DNA of 64,000 bases, taken from NCBI GenBank assembly GCA_000719025.1, contig JODP01000002.1, forward strand, positions 248,001 through 312,000. Reading direction: 5' to 3'. Shown in pieces: positions 43,212-51,577 of the stretch (positions within the stretch are counted from its first letter, which is position 1; every line of letters starts with the position of its first letter). This stretch comes from Kineosporia aurantiaca JCM 3230 (GTDB taxonomy: Bacteria > Actinomycetota > Actinomycetes > Actinomycetales > Kineosporiaceae). The notes beneath the pieces were generated by a model. That model was given only the letters and a program-made list of their open reading frames with translations. It did not search any database and had not been told where the DNA came from. The translations under genes were made by a program, and so were the position numbers.

Positions 43212-44021
43212 TCAGGCGGTCGCGTTCACCGTGGCCAGGGGCAGGGCATCCCGGCGGGCGAAGTCGGCGCTGATCTCCCCGGCCGCGTGCAGCAGCAACG
43301 GCAGGTGGTGCTCGATCAGCTTCTCCACCGAGGTCTCGGCCGCATGGCAGTTCACGTTGAGACCCGCGATCACCCGCCCCGAGCCATCCCGCAGCGGGGC
43401 GGCGACCGAGCGGATGCCGAGGGTGAGTTCCTCGTCGGTCAGGGCCCAGCCCCGGGCGCGGACGTCCCGGAGGGCGGCGTCCCGCTCGGCCCGGTCGGGT
43501 TGCCAGCGCGGGGTGAGACCCGAGCGGCTGGGCTCGGCCAGCACCCGCTCCAGTTCCTCCGGGGGCAGCGCGGCCAGCTGGACCTTGCCCAGGGAGGTCG
43601 GCAGGGCGGGGAAACGGGTGCCGATCTGGACGACCAGGGACACGATCTTGGGGACGGCGACGCGGGCCACGTAGATGATGTCGGAGCCGTCCAGCTGGGC
43701 GATCGAGCAGGACTCGCCGGTGCCCTCGACCAGCTTCTCCAGGTGCGGCCGGGCGACCTCCCACAACCCCATCGACTGCACGTAGGCCACGCCCAGTTCC
43801 AGCACGCGCGGGGTCAGGCGGTAGCCGCGGTCGGCGCCCCGCACGTAGCCGAGTTCCTCCAGGGTCAGCAGCAGCCGCCGGGCCGTGGGACGGGCCAGGC
43901 CGGTGGCCGCCGCGATGTCGGCCAGCGTCATCACCGGTGTTCCCGGCCGGAACGCGGTGATCACCTCGAGGCCGCGCGCCAGCGCCTCGACGAAGTCCGG
44001 GCCGGTTCCCTCACGTGGCAT
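43212..44021 (-). CDS. IclR-family regulator, PcaR/PobR type
   Basis: A 269-residue regulator. The helix-turn-helix is TLADIAAATGLARPTARRLL; YVRGADRGYRLTPRVLELG and the effector domain SCSIAQLDGSDIIYVARV follow, and LGKVQLAALPPEEL is typical of the PcaR/PobR subfamily that controls aromatic catabolism. ATG 44021 follows GAGAGGGGG. It sits beside the extradiol dioxygenase cluster, which it probably controls. Confidence 0.92.
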   Translation of the reverse strand: MPREGTGPDFVEALARGLEVITAFRPGTPVMTLADIAAATGLARPTARRLLLTLEELGYVRGADRGYRLTPRVLELGVAYVQSMGLWEVARPHLEKLVEGTGESCSIAQLDGSDIIYVARVAVPKIVSLVVQIGTRFPALPTSLGKVQLAALPPEELERVLAEPSRSGLTPRWQPDRAERDAALRDVRARGWALTDEELTLGIRSVAAPLRDGSGRVIAGLNVNCHAAETSVEKLIEHHLPLLLHAAGEISADFARRDALPLATVNATA

Positions 44022-44058
44022 GACGCCCCCTCTCACAGATACTGCTCGGTCAGGCAGC

Positions 44059-44994
44059 CTACGGCGTGAGCACGATCCGGCCGTCGGCCGCACCCTCGGC
44101 CTGCCGGGCCCAGGCCGCCCCGACCTGCTCGAGCGGGACCTGCTCGTACGTCACCGACAGCTTTCCCTCCAGGCACAGCCCGGCGATCCGGGTGATCGCG
44201 TCGGCCCGCTGGGCGATCGTGAGCTCGGTGTTGGTGTAGCCGAGCAGGCGCAGCGAGCGGCTGCGCAGGGTGGAGGAGTCGATCGGGCAGGTCTCGGCGG
44301 CGGAGCTGCCGAGGTTGACCAGCCGGCCACCGGGTTTGAGGACGCGGGCCGCGGCGGCTGCGGGGGCGCCGAACAGCGGATCCAGCACCAGGTCGGCCGG
44401 GCCGTCCAGGGTGGCCGCGAACCGGGAGGTGAGCTCGCCGACGTCCTGAGTCGTCAGCTCGACCACCGCGTCGGCCCCGGCCGACTCGGCCCGGACCCGG
44501 GCCGCCGGGGAGCGGACCGCCGCGACGACCCGCCGGGCACCGTGCAGGCGGGCCAGTTGCAGCGCGGCCTGTCCGACCACGCCACCCCCTCCGAGCACGA
44601 TCACCTGCTCGCCCTCGATCAGTTCGCCACGCCAGGTGAGCGCCATCAGAGCAGCGACGGCGGAGAGCCCGAGCGCGGCCAGCGTGACCGCGTCCACGCC
44701 CTCCGGCAGCTCGACGATGTCGTCCTTCGCCACGCTCACGGACGAGGCCATGCTGCCGTCGCCGGGTTTCATCCCCGCGGAGGTGGCGAACCAGACCGGG
44801 ACGGCGTCCATCATTCCGACGCCTTGCACCCCGGGCGTGTACGGCAGGGCCGGAACCCCGAAATACGAGGTACCCGAGGCGCACAGCAGGTCGAGCGGGG
44901 TGATCGGGGCGGCGGTGACGCGGATGCCCTCGACATCCGCCACTTCGCCGAAAGCCGGTGGCTGACCGGCCTTCAGGATCCGGGCCGCCCTCAT
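44059..44994 (-). CDS. Zinc-binding dehydrogenase/quinone oxidoreductase-like protein
   Basis: A 311-residue MDR-family protein. GAPALPYTP-like lid sequence (GVPALPYTPGVQGVG) and the Rossmann motif VIVLGGGGVVGQAALQLA (about residue 137) are visible. The catalytic-zinc Cys/His ligands are absent. It overlaps the LigA-like gene by one base (TGATG), so it belongs to the ring-cleavage operon, perhaps reducing an unsaturated or quinonoid intermediate. Confidence 0.85.
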   Translation of the reverse strand: MRAARILKAGQPPAFGEVADVEGIRVTAAPITPLDLLCASGTSYFGVPALPYTPGVQGVGMMDAVPVWFATSAGMKPGDGSMASSVSVAKDDIVELPEGVDAVTLAALGLSAVAALMALTWRGELIEGEQVIVLGGGGVVGQAALQLARLHGARRVVAAVRSPAARVRAESAGADAVVELTTQDVGELTSRFAATLDGPADLVLDPLFGAPAAAAARVLKPGGRLVNLGSSAAETCPIDSSTLRSRSLRLLGYTNTELTIAQRADAITRIAGLCLEGKLSVTYEQVPLEQVGAAWARQAEGAADGRIVLTP

Positions 44995-45353
44995 CAGGTG
45001 GTGATGTCCGGGTAGGGCATCGTCATGTGCGAAAGCGCCTGGGCGTAGGCGGTCTGGTAGCCCATCGGCGGGTGGTCGCGCTCGAACATGGCGATGAACA
45101 GGGTGAGGGTCAGGAACGGGTGGGCGCCGAGCTCGAACAGCTTCGGGTAGTCGTGCGTGCCCAGGGCCTCGCGCTCGATGTCGTCGAACGCCAGCCAGGT
45201 GGAGGATTCCTCGGTGATGCAGTTCAGGATGCGATTGGCGTAGTCCCGTTCCCACATCGCGACCGTGCCGCGCGGGTCCTCGCGGTAACGCTCCACCAGG
45301 TCCGGGTCGCGGTCGACCGTGTAGAGGAACTTGTTCAGCAGGTACTTGCTCAC
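44994..45353 (-). CDS. ligA: LigA-like small subunit of an extradiol dioxygenase
   Basis: A 119-residue protein similar to the protocatechuate 4,5-dioxygenase alpha subunit: VSKYLLNKFLYTVDRDPDLV at the start and HPFLTLTLFIAMFERD near the end. It caps the active site of the LigB-like catalytic subunit encoded immediately upstream; the two genes overlap by four bases (GTGA). Start GTG 45353. Confidence 0.87.
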   Translation of the reverse strand: MSKYLLNKFLYTVDRDPDLVERYREDPRGTVAMWERDYANRILNCITEESSTWLAFDDIEREALGTHDYPKLFELGAHPFLTLTLFIAMFERDHPPMGYQTAYAQALSHMTMPYPDITT

Positions 45354-46210
45354 GCCGCACCCCCGGGGTACCAGGTGAAGTACGCCTCCATGGTGTGGAA
45401 GAGGTCGTACGTGTCCACGTAGTCGGCCTTTTGGCCCTGGCCGGCCACGCCCATCATCAGCATGAAGTCCATGAAGCCGTGGGTGGCGTTGCCGGGTAGG
45501 TGCAGGCTGTCCAGGCTGACCTCGGCCAGGCACTCCTCGATGTCCCCGCCGGCGATCCAGTCCACCGCCTTGCGGTCGAACTCCGGATCCGGCCCGTGCG
45601 GCCCGAACTGGCGCGGTCCGCCCAGCTCCAGCGACAGGTGCCCGGTTCCGATCACCGCGACCCGCTGGTCCGAGGGCCAGGACTCGATCATCTCCCGGAT
45701 CGCCCGGCCGAGCTGGACGAACCGCTTGGGCTGGGGCAGCGGCGGGGCGAAGATGTTGGTGTAGATCGGCACGATCGGCAGGTCGGCCTCGGGCCGCAGG
45801 GTGATGATCGGGCAGGTGATCGAGTGGTCGATCCGCAGCTCGTTGGAGAACGCGAGGTCGAAGCCGGCGTCCAGGCCCTGCCGCAGCACGTGCGACGAAA
45901 GCTCCTCGTGGCCCTGGAGAACCATCTTGGGCAGGCCGAACTCGCGCTCCTCGTTGTAGAAGTTCGCGTCGTAGACCGGGGCCTTGCCGACCAGGAACTG
46001 CGGCATGTTGTCCAGCCAGAACTGGTGGAAGTGGTCCGAGCCCACCATCACCAGCACGTCCGGCCGGGCCTTGGTCAGCGTCTCGCGGAAGGCCAGGATC
46101 TTGCGCACCCACTCGTCCGCGAACGGCGGCCGGTCCTCACCGACCGCCTGGCTGGCCTTGTAGTAGAAGGGGTGATGGGTGGAGGCGATGACCGCCACGA
46201 GTTTCGCCAT
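45350..46210 (-). CDS. ligB: LigB-like class III extradiol ring-cleavage dioxygenase
   Basis: A 286-residue catalytic subunit. His12/His13 in ASTHHPFYYK and His60/His62 in VGSDHFHQF supply the Fe(II) ligands; GTGHLSLELGGPRQFGPHG and ATHGFMDFMLMMGVAG hold the conserved active-site His residues. It inserts both oxygen atoms next to the diol of a catechol-type acid (protocatechuate, gallate or relative). Coupled with the LigA-like subunit and co-transcribed with a CoA-transferase and a citryl-CoA-lyase-like gene. Confidence 0.9.
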   Translation of the reverse strand: MAKLVAVIASTHHPFYYKASQAVGEDRPPFADEWVRKILAFRETLTKARPDVLVMVGSDHFHQFWLDNMPQFLVGKAPVYDANFYNEEREFGLPKMVLQGHEELSSHVLRQGLDAGFDLAFSNELRIDHSITCPIITLRPEADLPIVPIYTNIFAPPLPQPKRFVQLGRAIREMIESWPSDQRVAVIGTGHLSLELGGPRQFGPHGPDPEFDRKAVDWIAGGDIEECLAEVSLDSLHLPGNATHGFMDFMLMMGVAGQGQKADYVDTYDLFHTMEAYFTWYPGGAA

Positions 46211-46228
46211 GCTCGGTCTCCATCGACG

Positions 46229-47044
46229 TCAGAGGGCTGGGGGTTCGAAGGGTTCGGGAGGGACGGACCGGTTGTTCAGATCGACCGAAAGAAAGATGTC
46301 ATTGGCCACCGGGCGGCGCAGTTCCTCGGCCAGTTGCCCGATCAGCCCGGCGGTACGGGCCAGCAGGGCGAAGCCCCGCAGCAGTTCCATCGGCAGGCCG
46401 AGGTCGGCCAGGGCGGCTCCGCAGACCCCGGCCCCGTTGAGCGGCAGGGTCTTGCCGAGCACCTGCGGGTGAACCCGGCCGATCGCGGCGAACAGTTCGA
46501 GGTGGGGCCCGAACCGGCCTTCCTCAGAAGCGATCTGGAACAACCGGGGAGTGCGCGGGTCACCCTCCTTGTGCACGTGGTGCCCGAGGCCGGGGACGAA
46601 CTTCTTCTCGGCCCGCTGATTCTGGACGACGGTCAGGGCCAGCGCGTCCCACTCGGCTTCGGTGGTGGGCAGCTTTTCGGCGGTTTTGAGGACGTTGTTC
46701 AGGAACCTTCCACAGTCCTCGGTAACCCCCAGGAACCGCGAGCCGCCGCCCAGCAGACCGGCCGCCAGCGCGCCCTGGACCGAGTCCGGCGCCGACAGGA
46801 AGGTCAGGCGGGCGGTGATCGCCGTCGGGGTGAAGCCGTGATCGGCCAGGGCGGCCAGCACGGCCTCGAAGACCCGGGTCTCCCCCGGCGTCGGGCGGCG
46901 CTGGGTGGCCAGCCAGAAGGCCAGCTCGCCGAAGCCGACGGTGCCCATCACGTCGTCGGCCAGGTCCTGCCCCAGCAGGGTGATGTGGTGCAGGGACGAG
47001 GCGCCCAGGGCAGTTTCGTAGCTGTTTTCGCGACTATTGGGCAT
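46229..47044 (-). CDS. Citryl-CoA lyase-like protein (citrate synthase fold)
   Basis: A 271-residue short citrate-synthase-family protein. The catalytic His segment VPGLGHHVHKEGDPRTPRLF and the second-domain GAGVCGAALADLGLP are visible; the N-terminal lid domain is reduced. It would cleave a citryl-CoA-like thioester to acetyl-CoA or pyruvate plus an oxo acid. It overlaps the CaiB gene by 11 bases, consistent with CoA activation followed by aldol cleavage of a ring-cleavage product. Confidence 0.82.
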   Translation of the reverse strand: MPNSRENSYETALGASSLHHITLLGQDLADDVMGTVGFGELAFWLATQRRPTPGETRVFEAVLAALADHGFTPTAITARLTFLSAPDSVQGALAAGLLGGGSRFLGVTEDCGRFLNNVLKTAEKLPTTEAEWDALALTVVQNQRAEKKFVPGLGHHVHKEGDPRTPRLFQIASEEGRFGPHLELFAAIGRVHPQVLGKTLPLNGAGVCGAALADLGLPMELLRGFALLARTAGLIGQLAEELRRPVANDIFLSVDLNNRSVPPEPFEPPAL

Positions 47045-48188
47045 CTTCCAGCCACTTCCTCAGTTCGGCGCCGTGTTCGTCGAGATCCGGCGGCGGCAGC
47101 CGGTACTGGGCCGGGGTCTCGGAGAAGCGGATCGGGTGCCGGGTGGTCGGGATCGCCCGCTCGCCCTCACCGACCTCGACGACCGGGTCGAGGCCGAACC
47201 GCTCCGCCATGGCGAAGCCGCCGTCGATGGTGTTGATCGGGCCGCTCGGCACCCCGGCCGCGGTGAGCAGCTCGAACCATTCCAGGGCGCCCTTCCGGGC
47301 GAGCTCGGCGACCAGCAGCGGCCGCAGTTCCTCCCGGTTGCGGGTGCGGTCGGCGTTGCCGGCGAAGCGCGGGTCGTCGGCCAGTTCGGGGACGTCGAGC
47401 ACCTGGCAGAGCTTGCGGAACTGGCCGTCGTTGCCCGCCGTGACGATCAGGTCGTTGTCGGCCGTGGGCAGCGGCTCGTACGGGAACAGGCTGGGGTGCG
47501 CATTGCCCATCCGGTAGGGCACGACTCCCCCCGCCACCCAGGCCGAGCTGTGGTTGACCAGACCGGTCAGCGCCGACGAGAGCAGGTTGACCTCGACGTG
47601 CTGCCCCTGACCGGTGCGGTCGCGGTGGCGCAACGCGGCCAGGATGCCGATCGTGGCGTGGTTGCCCGCCATCACGTCGAAGACCGAGATACCGGCCCGG
47701 AAGGGCGGGCCGTCCGGATCACCGGTCAGGCTCATCAGCCCGGAGATCGCCTGCACCATCAGGTCGTAACCGGGCACGTCCTTGCCCGGCCCGGAGCCGA
47801 AGCCGCTGATCGAGGAGTACACCACGCCCGGGTTGCCGGCCTGCACCGAGTCGAAGTCGAGCCCGTACTTGGCCAGCCCACCCGGCTTGAAGTTCTCGAT
47901 CACCACGTCGGCCCGGCGGGCCAGTTCGCGGGCCACCCGGGCGTCAGCCTCCTGGCGCAGGTCCAGGGCGATCGAGCGTTTGCCCCGGTTGATCCCGAGG
48001 TAATAGGTGGAGACCTCGTCCCGGACCGGCGGCACCCAGGTGCGGGTGTCGTCCCCCCGCGGGCCCTCGACCTTGACCACGTCGGCGCCCAGATCGGCGA
48101 GCAGCATGGTGGCGTAGGGGCCGGCCAGGATCCGGGAGAAGTCGGCGACCAGGATTCCGGCCAGGGGGCCCTCAGAGCTGCTCGGCAT
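47034..48188 (-). CDS. CaiB/BaiF family CoA-transferase
   Basis: A 384-residue class III CoA-transferase. VADFSRILAGPYATMLLADL and LGADVVKVE open the protein; INRGKRSIALDL and ENFKPGGLAKYG with the following YSSISGFG are signature segments. The catalytic Asp lies in PGYDLMVQAISGLMS. It transfers CoA between a thioester donor and a carboxylate. ATG 48188 follows GAGGA; it is the first gene of the ring-cleavage operon and divergent from the amidohydrolase. Confidence 0.92.
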   Translation of the reverse strand: MPSSSEGPLAGILVADFSRILAGPYATMLLADLGADVVKVEGPRGDDTRTWVPPVRDEVSTYYLGINRGKRSIALDLRQEADARVARELARRADVVIENFKPGGLAKYGLDFDSVQAGNPGVVYSSISGFGSGPGKDVPGYDLMVQAISGLMSLTGDPDGPPFRAGISVFDVMAGNHATIGILAALRHRDRTGQGQHVEVNLLSSALTGLVNHSSAWVAGGVVPYRMGNAHPSLFPYEPLPTADNDLIVTAGNDGQFRKLCQVLDVPELADDPRFAGNADRTRNREELRPLLVAELARKGALEWFELLTAAGVPSGPINTIDGGFAMAERFGLDPVVEVGEGERAIPTTRHPIRFSETPAQYRLPPPDLDEHGAELRKWLEDAQ

Positions 48189-48204
48189 GCCAGGCAATCC
48201 TCAC

Positions 48205-48221
48205 TGTCCGCTGGGCGGACA
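48205..48221. promoter_or_regulatory. Inverted repeat TGTCCGC-TGG-GCGGACA
   Basis: A perfect 7+3+7 inverted repeat lies 17 bases upstream of the CaiB start codon in the divergent promoter. The CGGACA/TGTCCG half-sites recur in the site at 48337. It is likely an operator for the ring-cleavage operon; the IclR regulator is the nearest candidate. Confidence 0.65.
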
Positions 48222-48336
48222 ATCGTCCGTTCACCGATTCTCTGAGGCAGCGCCCCTCTGGTCAAGCAAAAAGATTCACCATTGACAAGGGCGGTGCCGC
48301 GGACGGATGGTGCTGCCCATCACAACGGCGCGATGA

Positions 48337-48350
48337 CGGACAGCTGTCCG
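48337..48350. promoter_or_regulatory. Palindrome CGGACAGCTGTCCG
   Basis: A perfect 14-bp palindrome 18 bases upstream of the amidohydrolase start codon. It uses the same CGGACA and TGTCCG half-sites as 48205-48221, in the opposite relative order. Shared control of both divergent transcripts is inferred. Confidence 0.62.
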
Positions 48351-48368
48351 GGAGTGCGGAGCCCCACG

Positions 48369-49811
48369 ATGACCAACCCCACCGACCGGCCCGTCCTGTT
48401 CCGGGGCGGCACCGTCCTCACCGTCGACCGCAACCGCCAGGTCCTGAACGGTCACGACGTGCTGGTGGTCGACGGCCGGATCGCCGCGATCGGGCCCGGC
48501 CTGACCGACGTGCCCGACGGCACGATCGAGATCGACGCGACCGACGGCATCGTGATGCCGGGGATGGTCGATACCCACCGCCACCTGTGGCAGACCGCGA
48601 TGCGCGGCTACGGCGCCGACTGGACCCTCACCCAGTACTTCGTCTGGTACTACCTGGAGCACGGAAAAGTCTTCCGTCCCGAGGACATCCACGCCGGCAA
48701 CCTGCTGGGCGCGATCGAGGCGCTGGACGCCGGCGTGACCACCACGGTCGACTGGTCGCACGGCCTGCAGACCCCCGCCCACGCCGACGCGGCCGTCGAC
48801 GCCCTCCAATCCGTGCCGGGCCGTTTCGTGCTGGCCTACGGCAACATTCAGGCCTCCCCCGACATCTGGACCGCCACCCCCGAGTTCCGCGACTTTGTCA
48901 ACCGCCGCATCACCGGCGACGAGATGCTGGGCTTCCAGTTGGCTTTCGACGTCACCGGCGACCCGGCCTTCCCGGAGCGGGCCGCGTTCGAGGTGGCCCG
49001 CGAGCTGGGCGTGCCGGTGACCACCCACGCCGGCGTCTGGGGCGCCACCGGGGACGACAGCATCCGCCTGATGTACGACAACGACTTCATGACCCCGGAA
49101 ACCGTCTACGTGCACGGCGCTTCGCTGTCCGACGACTCCTACCAGCGGATCGCCGCCACCGGCGGATCGGTCTCGGTCTCCACCGAGAGCGAGCAGAGCG
49201 CCGGGCAGGGCTACCCCTCCACCTGGACCCTGCGCCGGCACGGCATCCCGGTCTCGTTGTCCATGGACACCAGCGTCTGGTGGAGCGCCGACCTCTTCTC
49301 CGCAATGCGGACCACTCTGGGCGCCGACCGCTCGCGCGCCCACCTCGAGGCGCACGCCCAGGGCGAGACCGTCACCCACACCGCGCTCCGGGCCGACCAG
49401 GTGGTCGAGTGGGCCACCCGGGGCGGGGCCGCGGTGCTGGGCCAGGACGACCTGGGCAGTGTCGAGGTGGGCAAGAAGGCCGACCTGGTGCTGGTGAAGA
49501 ACGAGCACTCGCCGGTCTCCTTCCCGCTCCTGAACCCGCACGGCCACATCGCCTTCCAGGCCGGGCGGGGAGACGTGCACACCGTGCTGGTGGGCGGGCG
49601 GATCGTGAAGCAGGACGGCCGGCTGGTCGGCATCGACCTGGCCGCGGCCCGGCGGGCGGTGGAGCAGACCGTGGAGCACCTGCGCGCCTCGATCGGCGAG
49701 GAGGCCTGGCAGCAGGGGATGAACCCGGACGTGCCGGAGACGAAGATCCTCGACAACCCCTACACCTACACCGACTACCAGAGCTCCAGCACGCACACCA
49801 GCGGCGCCTAG
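48369..49811 (+). CDS. Amidohydrolase/deaminase of the TrzN/AtzA-like group
   Basis: A 480-residue metal-dependent hydrolase. The beta-sandwich start is PVLFRGGTVLTVDRNRQVL; the HxH metal motif is VDTHRHLWQT near residue 66; later ligands are TTHAGVWG (His), YVHGASLS (His) and LSMDTSVW (Asp). The C-terminal KADLVLVKNE returns to the sandwich. It should deaminate or dechlorinate a heterocycle, or open a cyclic amide. ATG 48369 is 8 bases after GGAG. Divergent from CaiB across paired palindromes; a role in the same catabolic pathway is possible. Confidence 0.88.
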   Translation: MTNPTDRPVLFRGGTVLTVDRNRQVLNGHDVLVVDGRIAAIGPGLTDVPDGTIEIDATDGIVMPGMVDTHRHLWQTAMRGYGADWTLTQYFVWYYLEHGKVFRPEDIHAGNLLGAIEALDAGVTTTVDWSHGLQTPAHADAAVDALQSVPGRFVLAYGNIQASPDIWTATPEFRDFVNRRITGDEMLGFQLAFDVTGDPAFPERAAFEVARELGVPVTTHAGVWGATGDDSIRLMYDNDFMTPETVYVHGASLSDDSYQRIAATGGSVSVSTESEQSAGQGYPSTWTLRRHGIPVSLSMDTSVWWSADLFSAMRTTLGADRSRAHLEAHAQGETVTHTALRADQVVEWATRGGAAVLGQDDLGSVEVGKKADLVLVKNEHSPVSFPLLNPHGHIAFQAGRGDVHTVLVGGRIVKQDGRLVGIDLAAARRAVEQTVEHLRASIGEEAWQQGMNPDVPETKILDNPYTYTDYQSSSTHTSGA

Positions 49812-49830
49812 GCCCAGAGTTACCCCCGGC

Positions 49831-49862
49831 AAGCGGGTCCGCAGGTTCCTGCGGACCCGCTT
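49831..49862 (+). terminator. Terminator of the amidohydrolase gene
   Basis: A perfect 15-bp stem (49831-49845 with 49848-49862) with TT between the arms, 20 bases after the stop codon. Confidence 0.8.
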
Positions 49863-49934
49863 CCGTGCGCCACCCACCTTCCCCGCCCACCAGCGTCCAT
49901 CATTCGCCGCTCACAAACCCATGAGCCGGACGGC

Positions 49935-49952
49935 ATACCGGCCGGTCGGTAT
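49935..49952. promoter_or_regulatory. TetR operator copy 1, ATACCGGCCGGTCGGTAT
   Basis: An 18-bp near-perfect palindrome (one mismatched pair) 54 bases upstream of the TetR gene at 50006. The identical sequence occurs at 52357, and a 16/18 match at 61069. The repeated position ahead of transcription units marks it as the operator of this TetR protein. Confidence 0.85.
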
Positions 49953-50005
49953 TTAGGGCAGGATGGTGCTGTGAACCCGGGCGCCGGATGCAGGACGATA
50001 GGCCC

Positions 50006-50590
50006 ATGAGACAGACGAGTGTCGTGGACGACGTGATGCAGGCCGCCCTGGAGCTGTTCGCCGAACAGGGGTACGCCAATACGTCGGTACGGCAGGTGGT
50101 GGACACGGCGGGGGTCACCAAGGGCGCGCTGTACCACTACTTCCAGTCCAAGGACGACCTGCTCTTCGCCATCTACGAGCGCATCCTGTCGGTGCAGACC
50201 GAGCACCTGGAGGCGATCATTGCCAAGGGTGCTCCCGTGGCCGAGACCCTGCGCGCGGTCTGCATCGACGTGGTCGAGACATCGGTCGACTTCCTGCTCG
50301 AGGGCACCGTGTTCTTCCGGAGCCAGCACATGCTCTCCGCCCCCCGCCAGCTCGAGGTGACGCGGCGGCGCCGGGCGTACCACGACACCTTCTCCGGGCT
50401 CCTGACCCAGGGGCAGGAAGAAGGGCTGTACCGCAAGGACATCCCCACCAGCGTGCTGGTCGCGCACTTCTTCTCCGACCTGCACTACCTCTCGTCCTGG
50501 TACTCCCCCTCCGGGCCGGAGGACAAGACCACCCTGGCCCACCAGCTCACCGACCTGTTCCTGGTGGCGATCGCAGCCCCCCAACCCTAG
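50006..50590 (+). CDS. TetR-family regulator of the acyl-CoA/Liv cluster
   Basis: A 194-residue repressor (KstR2/FadR-like in size). The helix-turn-helix is TSVRQVVDTAGVTKGALYHY followed by FQSKDDLLFAIYERIL. It heads a cluster for uptake and CoA-dependent degradation of an acid and is preceded by its own operator, so it probably senses an acyl-CoA. ATG 49988 would add six residues. Confidence 0.92.
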   Translation: MRQTSVVDDVMQAALELFAEQGYANTSVRQVVDTAGVTKGALYHYFQSKDDLLFAIYERILSVQTEHLEAIIAKGAPVAETLRAVCIDVVETSVDFLLEGTVFFRSQHMLSAPRQLEVTRRRRAYHDTFSGLLTQGQEEGLYRKDIPTSVLVAHFFSDLHYLSSWYSPSGPEDKTTLAHQLTDLFLVAIAAPQP

Positions 50591-50599
50591 GAGTAGCCC

Positions 50600-51577
50600 G
50601 TGCGCGCTTGGCAGGTGACATCCCTCGGCGAGCCGGTCGAGGCCCTGGAACTGCTCAACCTGGAAGCTCCCCACCCGGGACCGGGTCAGGTGCGGATCCG
50701 GGTCCGGGCGGTCGGGATCAATTTCGCCGACGTCCTGCTGGCGCGCGGGCAGTACCAGGTGCGTCCCCCGTTGCCCTTCGTGCCCGGCATCGAGCTGTGC
50801 GGGGAGGTGGTGGAACTGGGGGCGGACGTCTCCGGCCTGGAGGTCGAGCAGCGGGTGGTCGCCTCGCTGATCGGGGCGTTGGCCGAAGAAGTGGTCGTGG
50901 CAACGCATCTGGTGCGGCCGGCCCACGAGCAGCTGGACGATGCCGCGGCGTCGGTGCTCACCGTGTCCTACCAGACGGCCTGGTTCGCCCTGCATCAGCG
51001 GGCGCGCCTGGCCTCGGGGGAAACCGTGGTCGTCCACGCGGCGGCCGGTGGGGTCGGGCTGGCGGCGGTGCAGCTGGCCGCGGCGGCCGGAGCCCGGGTG
51101 ATCGCGGTGGTCGGGGGTCCCACCAAGGCCGCGGAAGCGCTGAAAGCCGGTGCGCACGAGGTGGTCGACCGAACCGAGCAGGATGTGCTGAGCGCGCTGC
51201 GCGAACTGACCGGCAGGCGCGGGGCCGACGTGGTGATCGACCCGGTCGGTGGCGACGCGTTCGACGCGTCGGCCCGCACGATGGCGCTGGAGGGCCGGAT
51301 CGTCCTGATCGGGTTCGCCGGGGGCCGGATGCAGGAGATGAAGCCCGGGCCGGTGCTGGTGAAGAACTACAGCGTGCTCGGCCTGCACTGGGCGCTGTAC
51401 CTGGAGGCCCGCCCGGATCTGGTCACCCGGGCCGACACCGAGATCGGACGCCTGATCGCCGAGGGCGCGGTGCGTCCGCTGGTCGCCGATGTGGTGCCGT
51501 TCGAGCAGGCTCCTTCGGCCCTGGAACGGCTTTCCGACGGAAAGATCGTCGGCCGGCTGGCGGTGAGCATCCCGTGA
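50600..51577 (+). CDS. NADPH:quinone oxidoreductase-like zinc-free MDR protein
   Basis: A 325-residue reductase. VGINFADVLLARGQYQVRPP and PFVPGIELCGEVVELG are typical of the quinone-reductase branch, and VVVHAAAGGVGLAAVQLA is the cofactor motif near residue 147. GTG start after AGGAG, 9 bases past the TetR stop and coupled to the SDR gene by GTGA. It may reduce an enoyl intermediate of the degraded acid. Confidence 0.9.
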   Translation: MRAWQVTSLGEPVEALELLNLEAPHPGPGQVRIRVRAVGINFADVLLARGQYQVRPPLPFVPGIELCGEVVELGADVSGLEVEQRVVASLIGALAEEVVVATHLVRPAHEQLDDAAASVLTVSYQTAWFALHQRARLASGETVVVHAAAGGVGLAAVQLAAAAGARVIAVVGGPTKAAEALKAGAHEVVDRTEQDVLSALRELTGRRGADVVIDPVGGDAFDASARTMALEGRIVLIGFAGGRMQEMKPGPVLVKNYSVLGLHWALYLEARPDLVTRADTEIGRLIAEGAVRPLVADVVPFEQAPSALERLSDGKIVGRLAVSIP

